Shown here: positions 18,267 through 27,530 of the stretch, piece after piece
Numbering within the stretch: position 1 is the stretch's first letter
Layout: every line of letters starts with the position of its first letter
From: Berkiella_A sp963976875
Lineage (GTDB): Bacteria; Pseudomonadota; Gammaproteobacteria; Berkiellales; Berkiellaceae
Length of the DNA stretch: 33,478 nucleotides
NCBI GenBank assembly: GCA_963976875.1
Contig: CAXBML010000032.1
Span: forward strand, 1-33,478
Direction: 5' to 3'
Position numbers and translations under genes: made by a program
Notes under the pieces: generated by a model
Seen by the model: only the letters and a program-made list of their open reading frames with translations
The model's database searches: none
Told to the model about the DNA's origin: nothing

Positions 18267-21200
18267 TCATTGTTTTACGACAGCCTTATTTTTTCTGCAC
18301 ACTAAGCAAAATATCAACGGAACAAAAAGCGGGACGAGAATGGTTGCTGCCAACATTCCGCCTACGACACTAATCCCAATGGCATTTTGGCTATTGGCAC
18401 TTGCGCCTTGTGCGAGGGCCAGGGGTAATACCCCCATGATAAAAACCAAAGAGGTCATAATAATTGGCCTAAATCGTAATTTTAATGCCATTAAAGCTGA
18501 TTCCGTTTTACTATGGTTTTGTTTTAACAAGTTGTTGGCAAACTCTACAATTAAGATTGCATTCTTGGCACAGAGTCCAATAGTCGTCAATACCGCAACT
18601 TGAAAATATATATCATTTTCTAAGCTGAATAAAGCAGCGGACAAGGTTGCACCCAATACACCTAAAGGCAGGGTCAATAATACAGTAAAGGGTATTGTCC
18701 AACTTTCATATAAAGCTGCTAACCCCAAGAACACGACGAATATAGAGATCAAATAAAGAACATGTGCTCCGGTAATATTTTGTTGTTCTTCAAATGATAA
18801 TCCTATCCACTCAAGACGGATCCCTTTTGGGAGATGTTCGTTGACCACTGATTGAATCGCCGCCATAGCTTGAGCACTACTTGCTCCAGGCTTAGCCTCA
18901 CCCACAATGTTGATTGAAGGTAAACCATTGAACCTTTCAAGTTTGACGGGGCCGGTGAGCCATTCCCCAGAAGTAAAAGCCTGAAAAGAAACCATTTCAT
19001 CTTGAACATTGCGTACATACCAATTGTTAATATCATTGGCTTGCATCCTAAAGGGGGCATCCGCTTGTAACGTCACTTGTTTTATTTTGCCCTGATCATT
19101 ATAAAAATTAACAAATAAAGAGCCAAAAGCAATTTGCAAAGTCTCGTGAATATCTTCTATTTTCAGTCCCATCGATAAAGCTTTGGCTTTATCGATATTT
19201 AATTTGTACTGAGGTTGATCATCTAGGCTATTATGGCGCACATTAATGAGCCTAGAATCTGTTGCTGCTAATTGTAATAAGGTATCACGAGCTTTCAGTA
19301 ATTGCTCTCGGCCTAAACCCGCACTATCTACCAACTGTAAATCAAAGCCAAATGAATTGCCAAGTTCGGGAATAGGTGGAGGGAAAAAAGCGAAAAAATA
19401 AGCGTTAGGCAGGTTGGCAAGCGCTTTAGAAACACGCTCTGAGAATGCAAAAACAGAGTCACGATTTAAGTTGCGCTCAGTCAAATCTTTTAATCCTATA
19501 AAGCCGATAGCTGTGTTTTGCGCAATACCCGCAAAGCTAAACCCAGTTATTGAAAATAAATCTTTTAAACTTTCCTTTTCTTCACTTAGAATATAATCTT
19601 CAACAATTTTTACGCTGTCTAAAGTGGCATCAATAGAGCTGTTATTGGGTGCGCTTACCAGAAAATAAACAATACCTTGATCTTCATTTGGGATGAAAGA
19701 CTTAGGCAACTTGACATATAAAAGACCTAAACAGACAAACAAACCAATTAATACAATTACAAACATACCGCTATGCTTGAGCATTGTATTTGCAGTTGAT
19801 AAGTAAAGCTGTTTGATTTTTTCGAAGAAGCGGTTAACATCACTCAAGATAAAAAAAACATATGGTTTTTTGCGCTTGCTAAGTTTTAGTATGCTGGCAC
19901 AAAGAGAGGGTGATACAAACAAAGCGACTAAAACCGACAATATCATAGAGACAATGATTGTGACTGAAAACTGCTTGTAAATTTCGCCAGATGTTCCTGG
20001 AAAAAAGATCATCGGAACAAATACAGCGGATAATACTAAAGCAATGCCAATAAGTGCAGCTGTAATTTCCGACATCGATAGAATCACAGATTTGCGGGGT
20101 GAAAAATTTTTTTCCATCATCACTCTATCGACATTCTCAATCACGATTATTGCATCATCGATTAATAATCCTATTGCTAAGATCAAAGCAAATAAAGTTA
20201 AAATATTAATACTGAACCCTAGAAAGAACAGTATAGAGAAAGTCCCCAATACAACGATAGGGATGGTAATAAATGCAATAAAAGTTGCGCGTAGATTTTG
20301 CAAGAATACGAATAAAACGATTAAAATCAAACATAAGGCTTCTGAAAATGCTTGTAGTACGTTATTGATTGATTTTTTTATAAATGGCGTTGTGTCATAA
20401 GGGTAAAATACTTCAATCTCATTTGAGATGGCTTGTATTTGTTGCTCTATGGTTTTCTTTACGCGCTTAGTCGTGTCTAATGCATTCGCACCCGATGCCA
20501 AACTAACCCCAATTCCAGCTGCTGGAAGTCGCTTGTAGCGTACTATTCTATCGTAAGTTTTGGCACCAATTTGAACACGAGCTACGTCTTTGATTTTAAC
20601 GGTGGAGCCATTACTTTTCACTTTCAATAGTATGTCTTCAAATTCTTTTGGTGTTTTATAAAGTGACTGTACATTAATTACTGCATTCAGTTGTTGTTTT
20701 GGCGCAAGTGGCATGCCGCCTATTTGGCCTGAAGACACATCAATGTTTTGAGCTTGTAGGGCTTTTTTTACATCAATTGGTGTTAAATCATAACTGCGAA
20801 GCTTAAGCGGGTCCAGCCATATCCGCATTGCATGAGGCTCGCCAAATACTTCCACATCCCCAACTCCATTTACACGAGCAATGGGTTCTCTAAGCTTGGA
20901 TGCGACAATATCACTCAGGGTTTGCTCACTAAATTTACCTTCTGGGTTATAAAAAGCGGCAATCAATAAAAAGTTTAAATTTGCCTTGTTGACGGTTACT
21001 CCTTGCGCCAATACTTCAGGAGGTAATTGATTGAACGCAGTTTGGATGCGATTTTGGGTTTGAACTTGAGCGACATCAGGATCCGCTTTAGGATCGAAGC
21101 TTAGAGTAATCGTCATGCCATTATCAGCACTTGCTGAGTTAAAATAGCGCAGGTGATCTATGCCCGTTAAGCTTTGCTCAATAATTTGGGTAACACCATT

Positions 21201-21377
21201 TTCAACTGCTTTTGCATTCGCACCCGGGTAGCTCGCCTCAATAGTAATGGTCGGAGGTGCCACCACGGGATATTGCTCTATAGGCATATTGTATAAAGCA
21301 ATAAATCCGGCTAACCCCATAAACAGGATAATGACCCAGACTAAAACAGGGCGATCGATAAAAAATGTAGAAGCCAT
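18267..21377 (-). CDS. RND multidrug efflux transporter, HAE1 family (AcrB-like)
   Basis: 1036 aa, normal length for AcrB/MexB homologues. The N-terminus FFIDRPVLVWVI is typical. TM4 has GLLIDDAIIVIENV with the proton-relay pair D407-D408, and TM10 has GLCAKNAILIVEFA with K938 (AcrB K940). Two large periplasmic loops follow TM1 and TM7. The protein works as a trimer in the inner membrane, driven by protons, with a membrane fusion protein and an outer membrane channel. The fusion protein gene lies 3 bp upstream, so the two are translationally coupled. No outer membrane factor gene is nearby, so a TolC encoded elsewhere is expected. The gene converges on the MFS exporter with a 90-bp gap lacking an obvious terminator. 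Confidence 0.95.
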   Translation of the reverse strand: MASTFFIDRPVLVWVIILFMGLAGFIALYNMPIEQYPVVAPPTITIEASYPGANAKAVENGVTQIIEQSLTGIDHLRYFNSASADNGMTITLSFDPKADPDVAQVQTQNRIQTAFNQLPPEVLAQGVTVNKANLNFLLIAAFYNPEGKFSEQTLSDIVASKLREPIARVNGVGDVEVFGEPHAMRIWLDPLKLRSYDLTPIDVKKALQAQNIDVSSGQIGGMPLAPKQQLNAVINVQSLYKTPKEFEDILLKVKSNGSTVKIKDVARVQIGAKTYDRIVRYKRLPAAGIGVSLASGANALDTTKRVKKTIEQQIQAISNEIEVFYPYDTTPFIKKSINNVLQAFSEALCLILIVLFVFLQNLRATFIAFITIPIVVLGTFSILFFLGFSINILTLFALILAIGLLIDDAIIVIENVDRVMMEKNFSPRKSVILSMSEITAALIGIALVLSAVFVPMIFFPGTSGEIYKQFSVTIIVSMILSVLVALFVSPSLCASILKLSKRKKPYVFFILSDVNRFFEKIKQLYLSTANTMLKHSGMFVIVLIGLFVCLGLLYVKLPKSFIPNEDQGIVYFLVSAPNNSSIDATLDSVKIVEDYILSEEKESLKDLFSITGFSFAGIAQNTAIGFIGLKDLTERNLNRDSVFAFSERVSKALANLPNAYFFAFFPPPIPELGNSFGFDLQLVDSAGLGREQLLKARDTLLQLAATDSRLINVRHNSLDDQPQYKLNIDKAKALSMGLKIEDIHETLQIAFGSLFVNFYNDQGKIKQVTLQADAPFRMQANDINNWYVRNVQDEMVSFQAFTSGEWLTGPVKLERFNGLPSINIVGEAKPGASSAQAMAAIQSVVNEHLPKGIRLEWIGLSFEEQQNITGAHVLYLISIFVVFLGLAALYESWTIPFTVLLTLPLGVLGATLSAALFSLENDIYFQVAVLTTIGLCAKNAILIVEFANNLLKQNHSKTESALMALKLRFRPIIMTSLVFIMGVLPLALAQGASANSQNAIGISVVGGMLAATILVPLFVPLIFCLVCRKNKAVVKQ

Positions 21378-21380
21378 TTT

Positions 21381-22553
21381 TTATTGACCTCCTATAGCTG
21401 TATTTAAATGAGTTTCAACTTTATTACCTAGTTGCACTCTTACCAAGTTATCCAGCAATAAAAATGCGTCTTTTGGAATCTTACCCGTAATGACATAATG
21501 GTTATCAAGTTGTGACATAATATCTACATCAATGATTTGGATAGTGCTATTTTGATCTGCAATATATATGAAGGGGGATCCTTCTGGATTACGTTGCAAT
21601 GTATGTTGCGGAATTTTATAGCCTATCACAAACTTTTCGAGCAATTTGACTTTGACAAATAGACCGGGGAGAAGAACTTTATTCGGGTTCGCGAACTCAG
21701 CACGTAACAAGATTGAATTAGTATCTTCGTCAATAACAATATCAGCAAACTTTAATATGCCTGGTAGTGGGTAAGAGTTTATACTGCTATCAAAATGGAG
21801 GGTAATTGTTTGATTTTTTAACTTTGCTAAAAAATCTATTTTCCGATCGATGTTTTGTATAGGTTGGTTTATATCAACGTATATTGGGTCAAGACTTGTA
21901 ATTTGAGCAAGTGCTTCGTCTTGATTTGTAGTAACTAAAGCACCCTTGGTTACATTTGATTTTCCTATATATCCTGAGATGGGTGCTAAAACTTTCGTAT
22001 AGTTTAAATTAATTTCAGCTTCTTCTACTTTGGCCTGTTCAACCAGGATTTGTGCTTCAGCTTCGGCGAGTTCAAGCAATACATCCTCATACTTTTGCAC
22101 GCTGATTGATTTTTTTTTCAACAGTGTGTAAAAACGATCTTTTCTCATCTTAACGGTGTCGTAAATAGCTTTAGCTTTGACTAGGTTAGCTTTGGCATGA
22201 TTGAAGGCTGCTATAAAAGGAGCAGGCTCAATTTGATAAAGTTGTTGGTTTTGTACAACATTACTCCCTTCCACAAACGTCTTCTCTTGGATGATACCTG
22301 TCACTTGGGGGCGAATTTGTGATACTTCAAATGGAGTTACTCGACCAAGCAACTCGAAATAAATAGGGTGCCTTAGTTTAACAAGCTTTGATACATTTAC
22401 TTTTATAGGAGCAGCTGAAGCATTTACTTTTATAGGAGCAGCTGAAGCATTTATTTGGGGTTGTGTTTGGTATGATCCAAACACAAATGTTAATCCAATA
22501 ATCGCCATAATTAGGATTATCAGAAAAATAACAACAATACTCAGTCTAGGCAT
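21381..22553 (-). CDS. RND efflux periplasmic adaptor (membrane fusion protein, AcrA-like)
   Basis: 390 aa, first gene of the two-gene pump operon. It has an uncleaved-type N-terminal membrane segment (residues about 5-27) and no lipobox Cys, so it is anchored by that helix and not by lipid. QIRPQVTGIIQEKTFVEGS is the first half of the lipoyl-like domain, a helical hairpin spans about 105-165, and NYTKVLAPISGYIGKS is the second lipoyl half. A beta-barrel and membrane-proximal domain follow. Residues about 35-53 carry a perfect 9-aa duplication (NASAAPIKV twice) from a 27-bp tandem repeat, just after the membrane anchor where length change is tolerated. GGAA about 9 bases upstream of the ATG is the likely ribosome site. 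Confidence 0.93.
   Translation of the reverse strand: MPRLSIVVIFLIILIMAIIGLTFVFGSYQTQPQINASAAPIKVNASAAPIKVNVSKLVKLRHPIYFELLGRVTPFEVSQIRPQVTGIIQEKTFVEGSNVVQNQQLYQIEPAPFIAAFNHAKANLVKAKAIYDTVKMRKDRFYTLLKKKSISVQKYEDVLLELAEAEAQILVEQAKVEEAEINLNYTKVLAPISGYIGKSNVTKGALVTTNQDEALAQITSLDPIYVDINQPIQNIDRKIDFLAKLKNQTITLHFDSSINSYPLPGILKFADIVIDEDTNSILLRAEFANPNKVLLPGLFVKVKLLEKFVIGYKIPQHTLQRNPEGSPFIYIADQNSTIQIIDVDIMSQLDNHYVITGKIPKDAFLLLDNLVRVQLGNKVETHLNTAIGGQ
22394..22447 (-). repeat. 27-bp perfect tandem duplication within the adaptor gene
   Basis: Two identical 27-bp units (22394-22420 and 22421-22447) lie head to tail, in frame, and add nine residues to the adaptor's juxtamembrane linker. The lack of any mismatch suggests a recent slippage event. 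Confidence 0.9.
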
Positions 22554-22906
22554 ATTAATATTTCCAGCTTCATGTTAACACTTTAATACTGTACTCTTGT
22601 CGGCATGGTAAGTGAAAATACTTAAAATTATTAGTCTATTAACAGCTGAGATATTTTCACGAAGTTTTTATCTAAGTGCTTGAAATATGCGAATATTATT
22701 GTTCATTCCGCCTGAAGCACGCTTAACTGCATGCGTTGTGTTTGCAGTCTGTGTTTAACACCAACCCTGAGTATTCAGCGCTGAGTTTTTTTTCAGTTCT
22801 ATTTTAAAAAATTTATGCTCTCATGATGTTGATTGAAATTAATTAATTTTGTGGAGTATGATGGGTCGCGTATTTCATTACCCAGAGGGAAAGCCTTACA
22901 ATTTTG

Positions 22907-22938
22907 GTTTCCTCCACATAAGTACCGAATATTACCCA
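22907..22938. repeat. 32-bp dispersed repeat, copy 2
   Basis: Matches 7894-7925 at 31 of 32 bases in the same orientation. Similarity stops sharply on both sides. It is probably a shared mobile-element end or a small repeat. No transposase gene is attached here. Confidence 0.75.
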
Positions 22939-23025
22939 CGGGGTTCTCCAACTCTATGATTTATAAAGGATAATCGGCGAGGAAGGATTCTGGCCCAAAA
23001 TCATAACCTCTTGATATCAAAGTAA

Positions 23026-23071
23026 GGTCCCAGGGCATATAGGGCGGAATATGACCTTATGCCCTGAGACC
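23026..23071. repeat. Inverted repeat (14-nt arms, 18-nt loop) before the LRR pseudogene
   Basis: GGTCCCAGGGCATA at 23026-23039 pairs with TATGCCCTGAGACC at 23058-23071 with one mismatch. No T run follows, so it is not a standard intrinsic terminator. LRR coding homology begins immediately after the right arm, so the hairpin may mark a recombination or mobile-element boundary that removed the start of that gene. Confidence 0.7.
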
Positions 23072-23074
23072 CCA

Positions 23075-23449
23075 TAATCCACCTCAACCTTGGCGAGAAT
23101 CAGGTTGGCATTGAGGGCGTAAAGGCAATAGCAGCCGCTTTAAAAGACACGAACATTGCCCATCTCAACCTTAGCTGGAAAAGATGAGAGATGAGGGTGC
23201 AAAGGCAATAGCAGCCGCTTTAAAAGACACGAAAATAACCCACCTCAACCTTAGCTGGAATAAGATGGGGGATGAGGGCGTAAAAGCAATAGCAGCCGCT
23301 TTTAAAGACACGAAAATATCCCACCTCAACCTTAGTATAATAAGATTGACAATGAAGGTGCAAAGCCACTCACAAAAGGCTTAAATGGCACGAACGTCAC
23401 CCATCTCAACCTTTGTGCAAATGGAATAAGTGATAATGTAGTGGTTTAA
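23075..23449 (+). pseudogene. Leucine-rich-repeat protein fragment (ribonuclease-inhibitor-like repeats), frameshifted
   Basis: Five head-to-tail units of 27 aa (81 bp), each beginning HLNL, followed by a G/D-E-G-V/A-K-A-I-A-A-A-L-K-D-T pattern. HL begins at 23080, 23161, 23241, 23322 and 23402. The two spacings of 80 bp mark single-base deletions that break the frame in units 2 and 4; a 66-aa open stretch from 23184 is what remains intact. There is no start codon in front of unit 1, and the last unit ends in TAA at 23447-23449. Similar short LRR proteins are common among Legionella and Coxiella eukaryote-like proteins that bind host partners. This one is decayed and truncated at its 5' end. 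Confidence 0.82.
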
Positions 23450-23506
23450 TGATTTTAGACACACCCCTAGGTAGTAATATACTATCGCATACAAGAGGTG
23501 TTCAAA

Positions 23507-23806
23507 ATGGCAAGACGAGTATTTTCAGCAGAGTTTAAGACAAATTCAACTAGCTTAGTAGTAGATCAGGGTTATAAAGTTAAAGACGCGTGTCGAACAG
23601 TTGGCGTTGGCGTAACGGCAATGGAGCGTTGGGTTAAGCAGCTACGGGAAGAACAGCAAGGCATTACACCTGCCCAAGGCAAGACTATAACCCCTGAACA
23701 ACAGCGTATTTTGGAATTAGAGTCTAAAATTAGACGCATAGAACGGGAAAAAGATATTTTAAAAAAGGCTACAGCTCTCTTAATGTCAGATTCTTTGAGT
23801 CAATAA
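23507..23806 (+). CDS. IS3-family transposase OrfA
   Basis: A 99-aa protein with an N-terminal helix-turn-helix (RRVFSAEFKTNSTSLVVDQG, then KVKDACRTVGVG) and a C-terminal leucine-zipper-like coiled coil (ILELESKIRRIEREKDILKKA). This is the standard OrfA layout of IS3-group elements. The ATG at 23507 has AGAGGTG 6 bases upstream, so I prefer it to the GTG at 23498. The partner OrfB immediately downstream is mutated and cut, so the element cannot move by itself. Confidence 0.85.
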   Translation: MARRVFSAEFKTNSTSLVVDQGYKVKDACRTVGVGVTAMERWVKQLREEQQGITPAQGKTITPEQQRILELESKIRRIEREKDILKKATALLMSDSLSQ

Positions 23807-23809
23807 AAT

Positions 23810-24239
23810 TGATTGATAACTTAAGAGAGCATTATACAGTTGTAGAGTTATGTCTTGTTTTTGGCATTAACCCCAGCAGCTATAACTACCAAGGAAAATC
23901 TAAAAAGAACGTAATTTGTCCATACCAGAAAAACTGAAAGCACGAGTTATTGCGATTCATTCTAAAAGCCGTGACTCCACTGAGGACGATATCAAAGCAG
24001 CTAAAATTAGAGGGCAAGCAAGTTGGGCGCTATAAAGTGCGTAATTTAATGAAAGAAGCTGGAATTGTTAGCAAACAGTCACGTAAACATCGTTACAAAG
24101 CCGCTAATCAAGAAGCCAAAATAGCAGCTAATTTATTAAAACGTGAGTTTGCTGTTAAAAAACCAAATCAAATATAGTGCGGGGACATAACATATATCTG
24201 GGGAGGAAAAGAATAGATTTATTTGGTAGTTGTTATGTG
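23810..24239 (+). pseudogene. IS3-family transposase OrfB, N-terminal part, broken and cut by an IS2-like element
   Basis: Translation in shifting frames gives IDNLREHYTVVELCLVFGI, ISKQLKLEGKQVGRYKVRNL, then KKPNQI-stop-CGDITYIW, the expected OrfB series up to the first catalytic Asp (GDITYIW). There is at least one frameshift near 23970, and in-frame TAG codons replace conserved Trp codons (24175-24177 and near 24213). Sequence ends at about 24239, where the IS2-like copy begins, so the rest of the DDE core is lost. Confidence 0.8.
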
Positions 24240-24743
24240 TAGTGCTCCCTTGAAAACCAGATCCACTTAGTATTTAACCAACTAAGTAGGATAAATTATG
24301 TCTCAACAACAAATATCACGTGGCCGTCGCTACATATCACAATCAGAAAAAGTTAGAATAGTAGGCGAAAGTCACACTAGTGGCATTAGTACTGCTGAAG
24401 TTGCACGTATTAACAAAGTCGGCTTGAGCTCATTAATTAAATGGCGAAAACAATATTCAGAAGGTGGCTCTGTGGGCGTTAAATCCGACGATGATGTTAT
24501 TTCAAAAAAAGAATATCTTAAACTTAAGAAACAATACCGTAATCTTGAAACTGTGTTAGGTCGCAAATCTGCCGAGAATGAGGTTTTAAAAGAAGCCGTT
24601 GTGGTTGCTCGCGAAAAAAAACTAATATCGGAGTCCACCTGGCTAAGTGTCAAAAATTTAGTCGAAGATTAATATGCAGTGCTCTGGAGATATCTAGAGC
24701 CAACCTGAATCGCAGATTATCAGAGGATTTAAAGATGAGCACA
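24240..24743 (+). mobile_element. IS2-like element (IS3 family), 5' part only, copy 1
   Basis: Begins with TAGTGCTCCCTTGAAAACCA and carries orfA (24298-24672), then the first 70 or so bases of orfB. From 24238 to 24743 (506 bp) it appears identical to 26280-26785. It then switches to a decayed transposase fragment, so the right two thirds of the element are gone. Confidence 0.85.
24298..24672 (+). CDS. IS2-like transposase OrfA, copy 1
   Basis: 124 aa, the same protein as the copy at 26340-26714. The N-terminal helix-turn-helix (EKVRIVGESH, then TAEVARINKVGLSSLIKWRKQY) and the coiled coil (LKKQYRNLETVLGRKSAENE, then LKEAV) match InsC of IS2 in pattern. A run of seven A near 24615, before the end of the frame, could serve the -1 frameshift that makes OrfAB in this group. 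Without orfB this copy can act at most as a DNA-binding regulator of related elements. Confidence 0.85.
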   Translation: MSQQQISRGRRYISQSEKVRIVGESHTSGISTAEVARINKVGLSSLIKWRKQYSEGGSVGVKSDDDVISKKEYLKLKKQYRNLETVLGRKSAENEVLKEAVVVAREKKLISESTWLSVKNLVED

Positions 24744-24838
24744 CATAAATTCAATACCAGCCTCAGAGCGTACAACAACTGCGTTGTCTCTGCTGTTATT
24801 GATTGAGACGCTTCAAAATCAGCTTGCCAAACAATCTA
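24744..24838 (+). pseudogene. Decayed N-terminal transposase fragment, related to 25780-26279
   Basis: Bases from CATAAATTCAATACCAGCCT onward match 25794-25897 with scattered substitutions and small indels, ending around CTTGCCAAACAATC. The frame is broken. It abuts the right edge of the truncated IS2-like copy exactly, so it marks an old junction between the two element types. Confidence 0.75.
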
Positions 24839-25034
24839 TCTGAGCAACACCACAAACGTAATACTTGCATAAACACATATTCACACTTGACCTATGTAGA
24901 TTCCGGCATATTAAAAATAAAAGTGCTGTGATCTTTTAACCTGCTGGTATTTGATTTTTTCGCTAGTTGGAATTGAGAAGTGCTGTAAATCATGGTAAGT
25001 TATTATGATAACTATAAAGGTGAGGTTAACACAT

Positions 25035-25472
25035 ATGTATCGACATATACACGATTTGCTATCCAATAAAAATTCAGCCCCACAACTTGCACAATTAGAT
25101 GAGTCAATTCTAAGTATAATTCAAACAATGAGCCACCATAACATTGGATCTGTCATCATTATGGATGAGGATAGAAACATTGCCGGCATAGTGACTGAAA
25201 GAATCATTATAAATGCACTCAATCAAAATTTTTCTCTTAATAAACTTCATGCCTCTGATATTATGAAGCCATGTTCTGAGTTGGTAATTTTACCCCCTGA
25301 AGCAATGATCAGGGATGCAATGCAATTGATGACAGAGAAAAAGTGCCGCCACATACCCATTATGATTAACGATGAGCTTATTGGAATAATCTCAATAGGT
25401 GATATTACAAAGTTCATTATTGACAATCAAAAACAAGAAATTAATTCACTACGAGAATATATTACGCAATAA
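25035..25472 (+). CDS. CBS-pair domain protein
   Basis: About 145 aa made almost entirely of two CBS motifs. The first is about DESILSIIQTM to GIVTERIII, the second about ASDIMKP to GIISIGDITKFII. Stand-alone CBS pairs bind adenosine nucleotides (AMP, ATP, SAM) or other ligands and regulate partner proteins; the partner is unknown here. The ATG at 25035 follows AAGGTGAGG with 9-base spacing and is preferred to the ATG at 25005, which has no ribosome site. It is the only intact non-transposase gene between the two IS2-like copies, so it may have moved with them or just survived among them. Confidence 0.85.
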   Translation: MYRHIHDLLSNKNSAPQLAQLDESILSIIQTMSHHNIGSVIIMDEDRNIAGIVTERIIINALNQNFSLNKLHASDIMKPCSELVILPPEAMIRDAMQLMTEKKCRHIPIMINDELIGIISIGDITKFIIDNQKQEINSLREYITQ

Positions 25473-25779
25473 ACTAAAAGGTATGTGTCGCATATTGACG
25501 AATATTTATTAAAATTCTCAATAGTGGCAGGGCGCGAGAGGCACTCCACTCATTATGTTTGAAAATATAAAATAATATTGTTCATGAACACAAGGTTTTG
25601 ATTTTAACCCAAAATATCCCCTTGCGGCTTTTATTATATAAATCATTGGGTTGGTGCAGTATACATTAACTTCTCAATAAACTGAGGCAAGGGATCAAAT
25701 ATATCATGGCAATGAGATCAAGCTTTTTATTAGTCAAAGCCCTACATTTTGGAAAATGTAAACATGTCAAAATACGGAG
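25473..25779. other. Intergenic region, nothing recognised
   Basis: AT-rich DNA between the CBS gene and the transposase fragment. I see no gene, RNA or strong hairpin. The left end of the element that carried the next transposase should lie in it, but I cannot place it. Confidence 0.5.
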
Positions 25780-26279
25780 ATGAAATCGAAAGAGCCACAA
25801 ATTGACATAAATTCAATACCAGCCTCTGAGCGTACAAAAACGGTGGAGTCTCTGGTGTCATTGATTGAAAATCTTCAAAATCAGCTTGCCAAACAATCAG
25901 AACAGCTCGACACACTTGTTTCTGAAATTAAACGGTTAAAAAAATTAAATCCTAAGCCGAAAATACAACCTAGCAAGTTGCCCAAACAATCAAATGGTGA
26001 TGACTCTCAGTCTAGAAACGTTAGTAGTAAGTTGAAAAAGCGAGCAGGCTCTAAGAAACGCAAGAAAAGTGCATCGTTAGAGATAACACATGAGGAAATT
26101 ATTAGAGCTGAAAATGTACCTAATGGTGCTCGACAAAAAGGTTACCAAGATTTTATTGTACAAGAACTCGTTATAAATCCAATTGTTGTTAAATACCGTT
26201 TAGAACGTTGGCAATTAGCGAATGGCACCTATTTTACTGCAAAACTTCCAAACAGGTTATCAGGCAACCATTTTGGCCC
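25780..26279 (+). pseudogene. Transposase N-terminal fragment (IS66-like or related), cut by the IS2-like element
   Basis: 166 codons remain before the IS2-like element begins. An N-terminal coiled coil (LVSLIENLQNQLAKQSEQLD) and a Lys/Ser-rich linker are followed by ENVPNGARQKGYQDF, then YRLERWQL and LSGNHFGP. That is the pattern of a transposase family in which HFGP leads into the catalytic region. The frame runs on into the IS for five more codons. The rest could be the C-terminal piece at 27566-28294 if a central part was deleted, but the families may also differ. Confidence 0.65.
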
Positions 26280-26339
26280 TGTAGTGCTCCCTTGAAAACC
26301 AGATCCACTTAGTATTTAACCAACTAAGTAGGATAAATT

Positions 26340-26714
26340 ATGTCTCAACAACAAATATCACGTGGCCGTCGCTACATATCACAATCAGAAAAAGTTAGAA
26401 TAGTAGGCGAAAGTCACACTAGTGGCATTAGTACTGCTGAAGTTGCACGTATTAACAAAGTCGGCTTGAGCTCATTAATTAAATGGCGAAAACAATATTC
26501 AGAAGGTGGCTCTGTGGGCGTTAAATCCGACGATGATGTTATTTCAAAAAAAGAATATCTTAAACTTAAGAAACAATACCGTAATCTTGAAACTGTGTTA
26601 GGTCGCAAATCTGCCGAGAATGAGGTTTTAAAAGAAGCCGTTGTGGTTGCTCGCGAAAAAAAACTAATATCGGAGTCCACCTGGCTAAGTGTCAAAAATT
26701 TAGTCGAAGATTAA
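26340..26714 (+). CDS. IS2-like transposase OrfA, copy 2
   Basis: 124 aa, identical to the product of 24298-24672, including the upstream DNA. This points to recent duplication or gene conversion between the two copies. OrfB lies downstream in the -1 frame, the usual layout for IS2, where frameshifting yields the active fusion. Confidence 0.85.
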   Translation: MSQQQISRGRRYISQSEKVRIVGESHTSGISTAEVARINKVGLSSLIKWRKQYSEGGSVGVKSDDDVISKKEYLKLKKQYRNLETVLGRKSAENEVLKEAVVVAREKKLISESTWLSVKNLVED

Positions 26715-26716
26715 TA

Positions 26717-27530
26717 TGCAGTGCTCTGGAGATATCTAGAGCCAACCTGAATCGCAGATTATCAGAGGATTTAAAGATGAGCACAAAAAGAACCTGTCTG
26801 ACTCTTTCAGATAAGGATGTTTTAGTTTTTGATTAAAGGGATAATCACAGAGAGGCCCACTTACGGTTATCGAAGAGTTTGCAGCTTATTAAATCATCGC
26901 ATTGGCCCTGAATATAAGGTAAATCATAAACGTATTTACCGGATTATGAAGGAAAACAGCCTCTTACATTTACCTTTTGGCAAGCGTGCTGTTCGGGCGC
27001 ATGAGGGAAAAATAATTACCCTGTATAGCAATTTAAGGTGGTGCTCTGATGCTTTCACTATTCCCTGTGATAACGGTGATAGAGTACAAGTTGCCTTCGA
27101 ACTAAATTGCTGCGATCGTGAGGCTATGGGCTACATAGCCACGTCATAGGGCGGCATTGACAGCGAAAAGGTCTGTGACTTGATAGCAAACTGTGTCACG
27201 TACCGGTTTGATGACTCTTTCAAGTTGCCAAATAATATCCAATGGTTAACTGACAACGGCCCCTGCTATACAGCAAGAAAAACAGTTAACTTTGCTCGTA
27301 ATCTTGGTTTTGAAGTTTGTACAACACGGCCATATAGTCCCGAAAGCAACGGTTTGGCTTAGGCTTTTGTTAAAACTTTTAAAAGGGATTATGTGTGGGT
27401 AAACGAATTGCCTAATGCTAAGACTGTAATCAGCAATTTAGGTAAATGGTTCGATGATTATAATGAGCATGCCCCACATAAAGTGCTAAAAATGTTGTCC
27501 CCAAGACAATTTTTACGTAAAGTCAGCTAG
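26717..27530 (+). pseudogene. IS2-like transposase OrfB with frameshift and two premature stops
   Basis: The frame starts CSALEISRANLNRRLSEDL, shifts near 26828, and continues ITERPTYGYRRVCSLL. The DDE core is recognisable: RWCSDAF (first Asp), WLTDNGPCY (second Asp) and SPESNGLA (Glu), with FVKTFKRDYV after it, as in IS2 InsD. TAG codons at 27147-27149 and 27360-27362 interrupt otherwise good protein. The end FLRKVS-stop lies 32 bp inside the right terminus. Confidence 0.88.

Larger units (their letters stand above)
22554..23074. other. Intergenic region with dispersed repeat and inverted repeat
   Basis: No credible gene is seen. The part next to the adaptor gene (22554-22700) must hold the efflux operon promoter, but I see no clear -35/-10 pair or operator. 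A run of T follows TCAGCGCTGAG near 22780, a weak terminator-like feature. The rest holds the second copy of the 32-bp repeat (22907-22938) and an inverted repeat (23026-23071), listed separately. Confidence 0.6.

Noticed and set aside
22770..22805. Possible intrinsic terminator (TCAGCGCTGAG with T run)
   Set aside because: The palindrome leaves no room for a loop and no gene ends nearby on the plus strand.
23184..23384. A 66-aa open frame that could be called a small gene
   Set aside because: It is only the frame-intact middle of the frameshifted LRR gene; its ATG corresponds to an internal Lys/Met position of a repeat.
23080..23420. Regular 81-bp repeats suggested a CRISPR-like or minisatellite array
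   Set aside because: The repeats translate to leucine-rich repeats with no unique spacers, and no cas genes are near.
24372..24653. Minus-strand 93-aa frame, found identically at 26414-26695
   Set aside because: It is antisense to the IS2-like orfA in both copies and has no ribosome site or protein-like features of its own.
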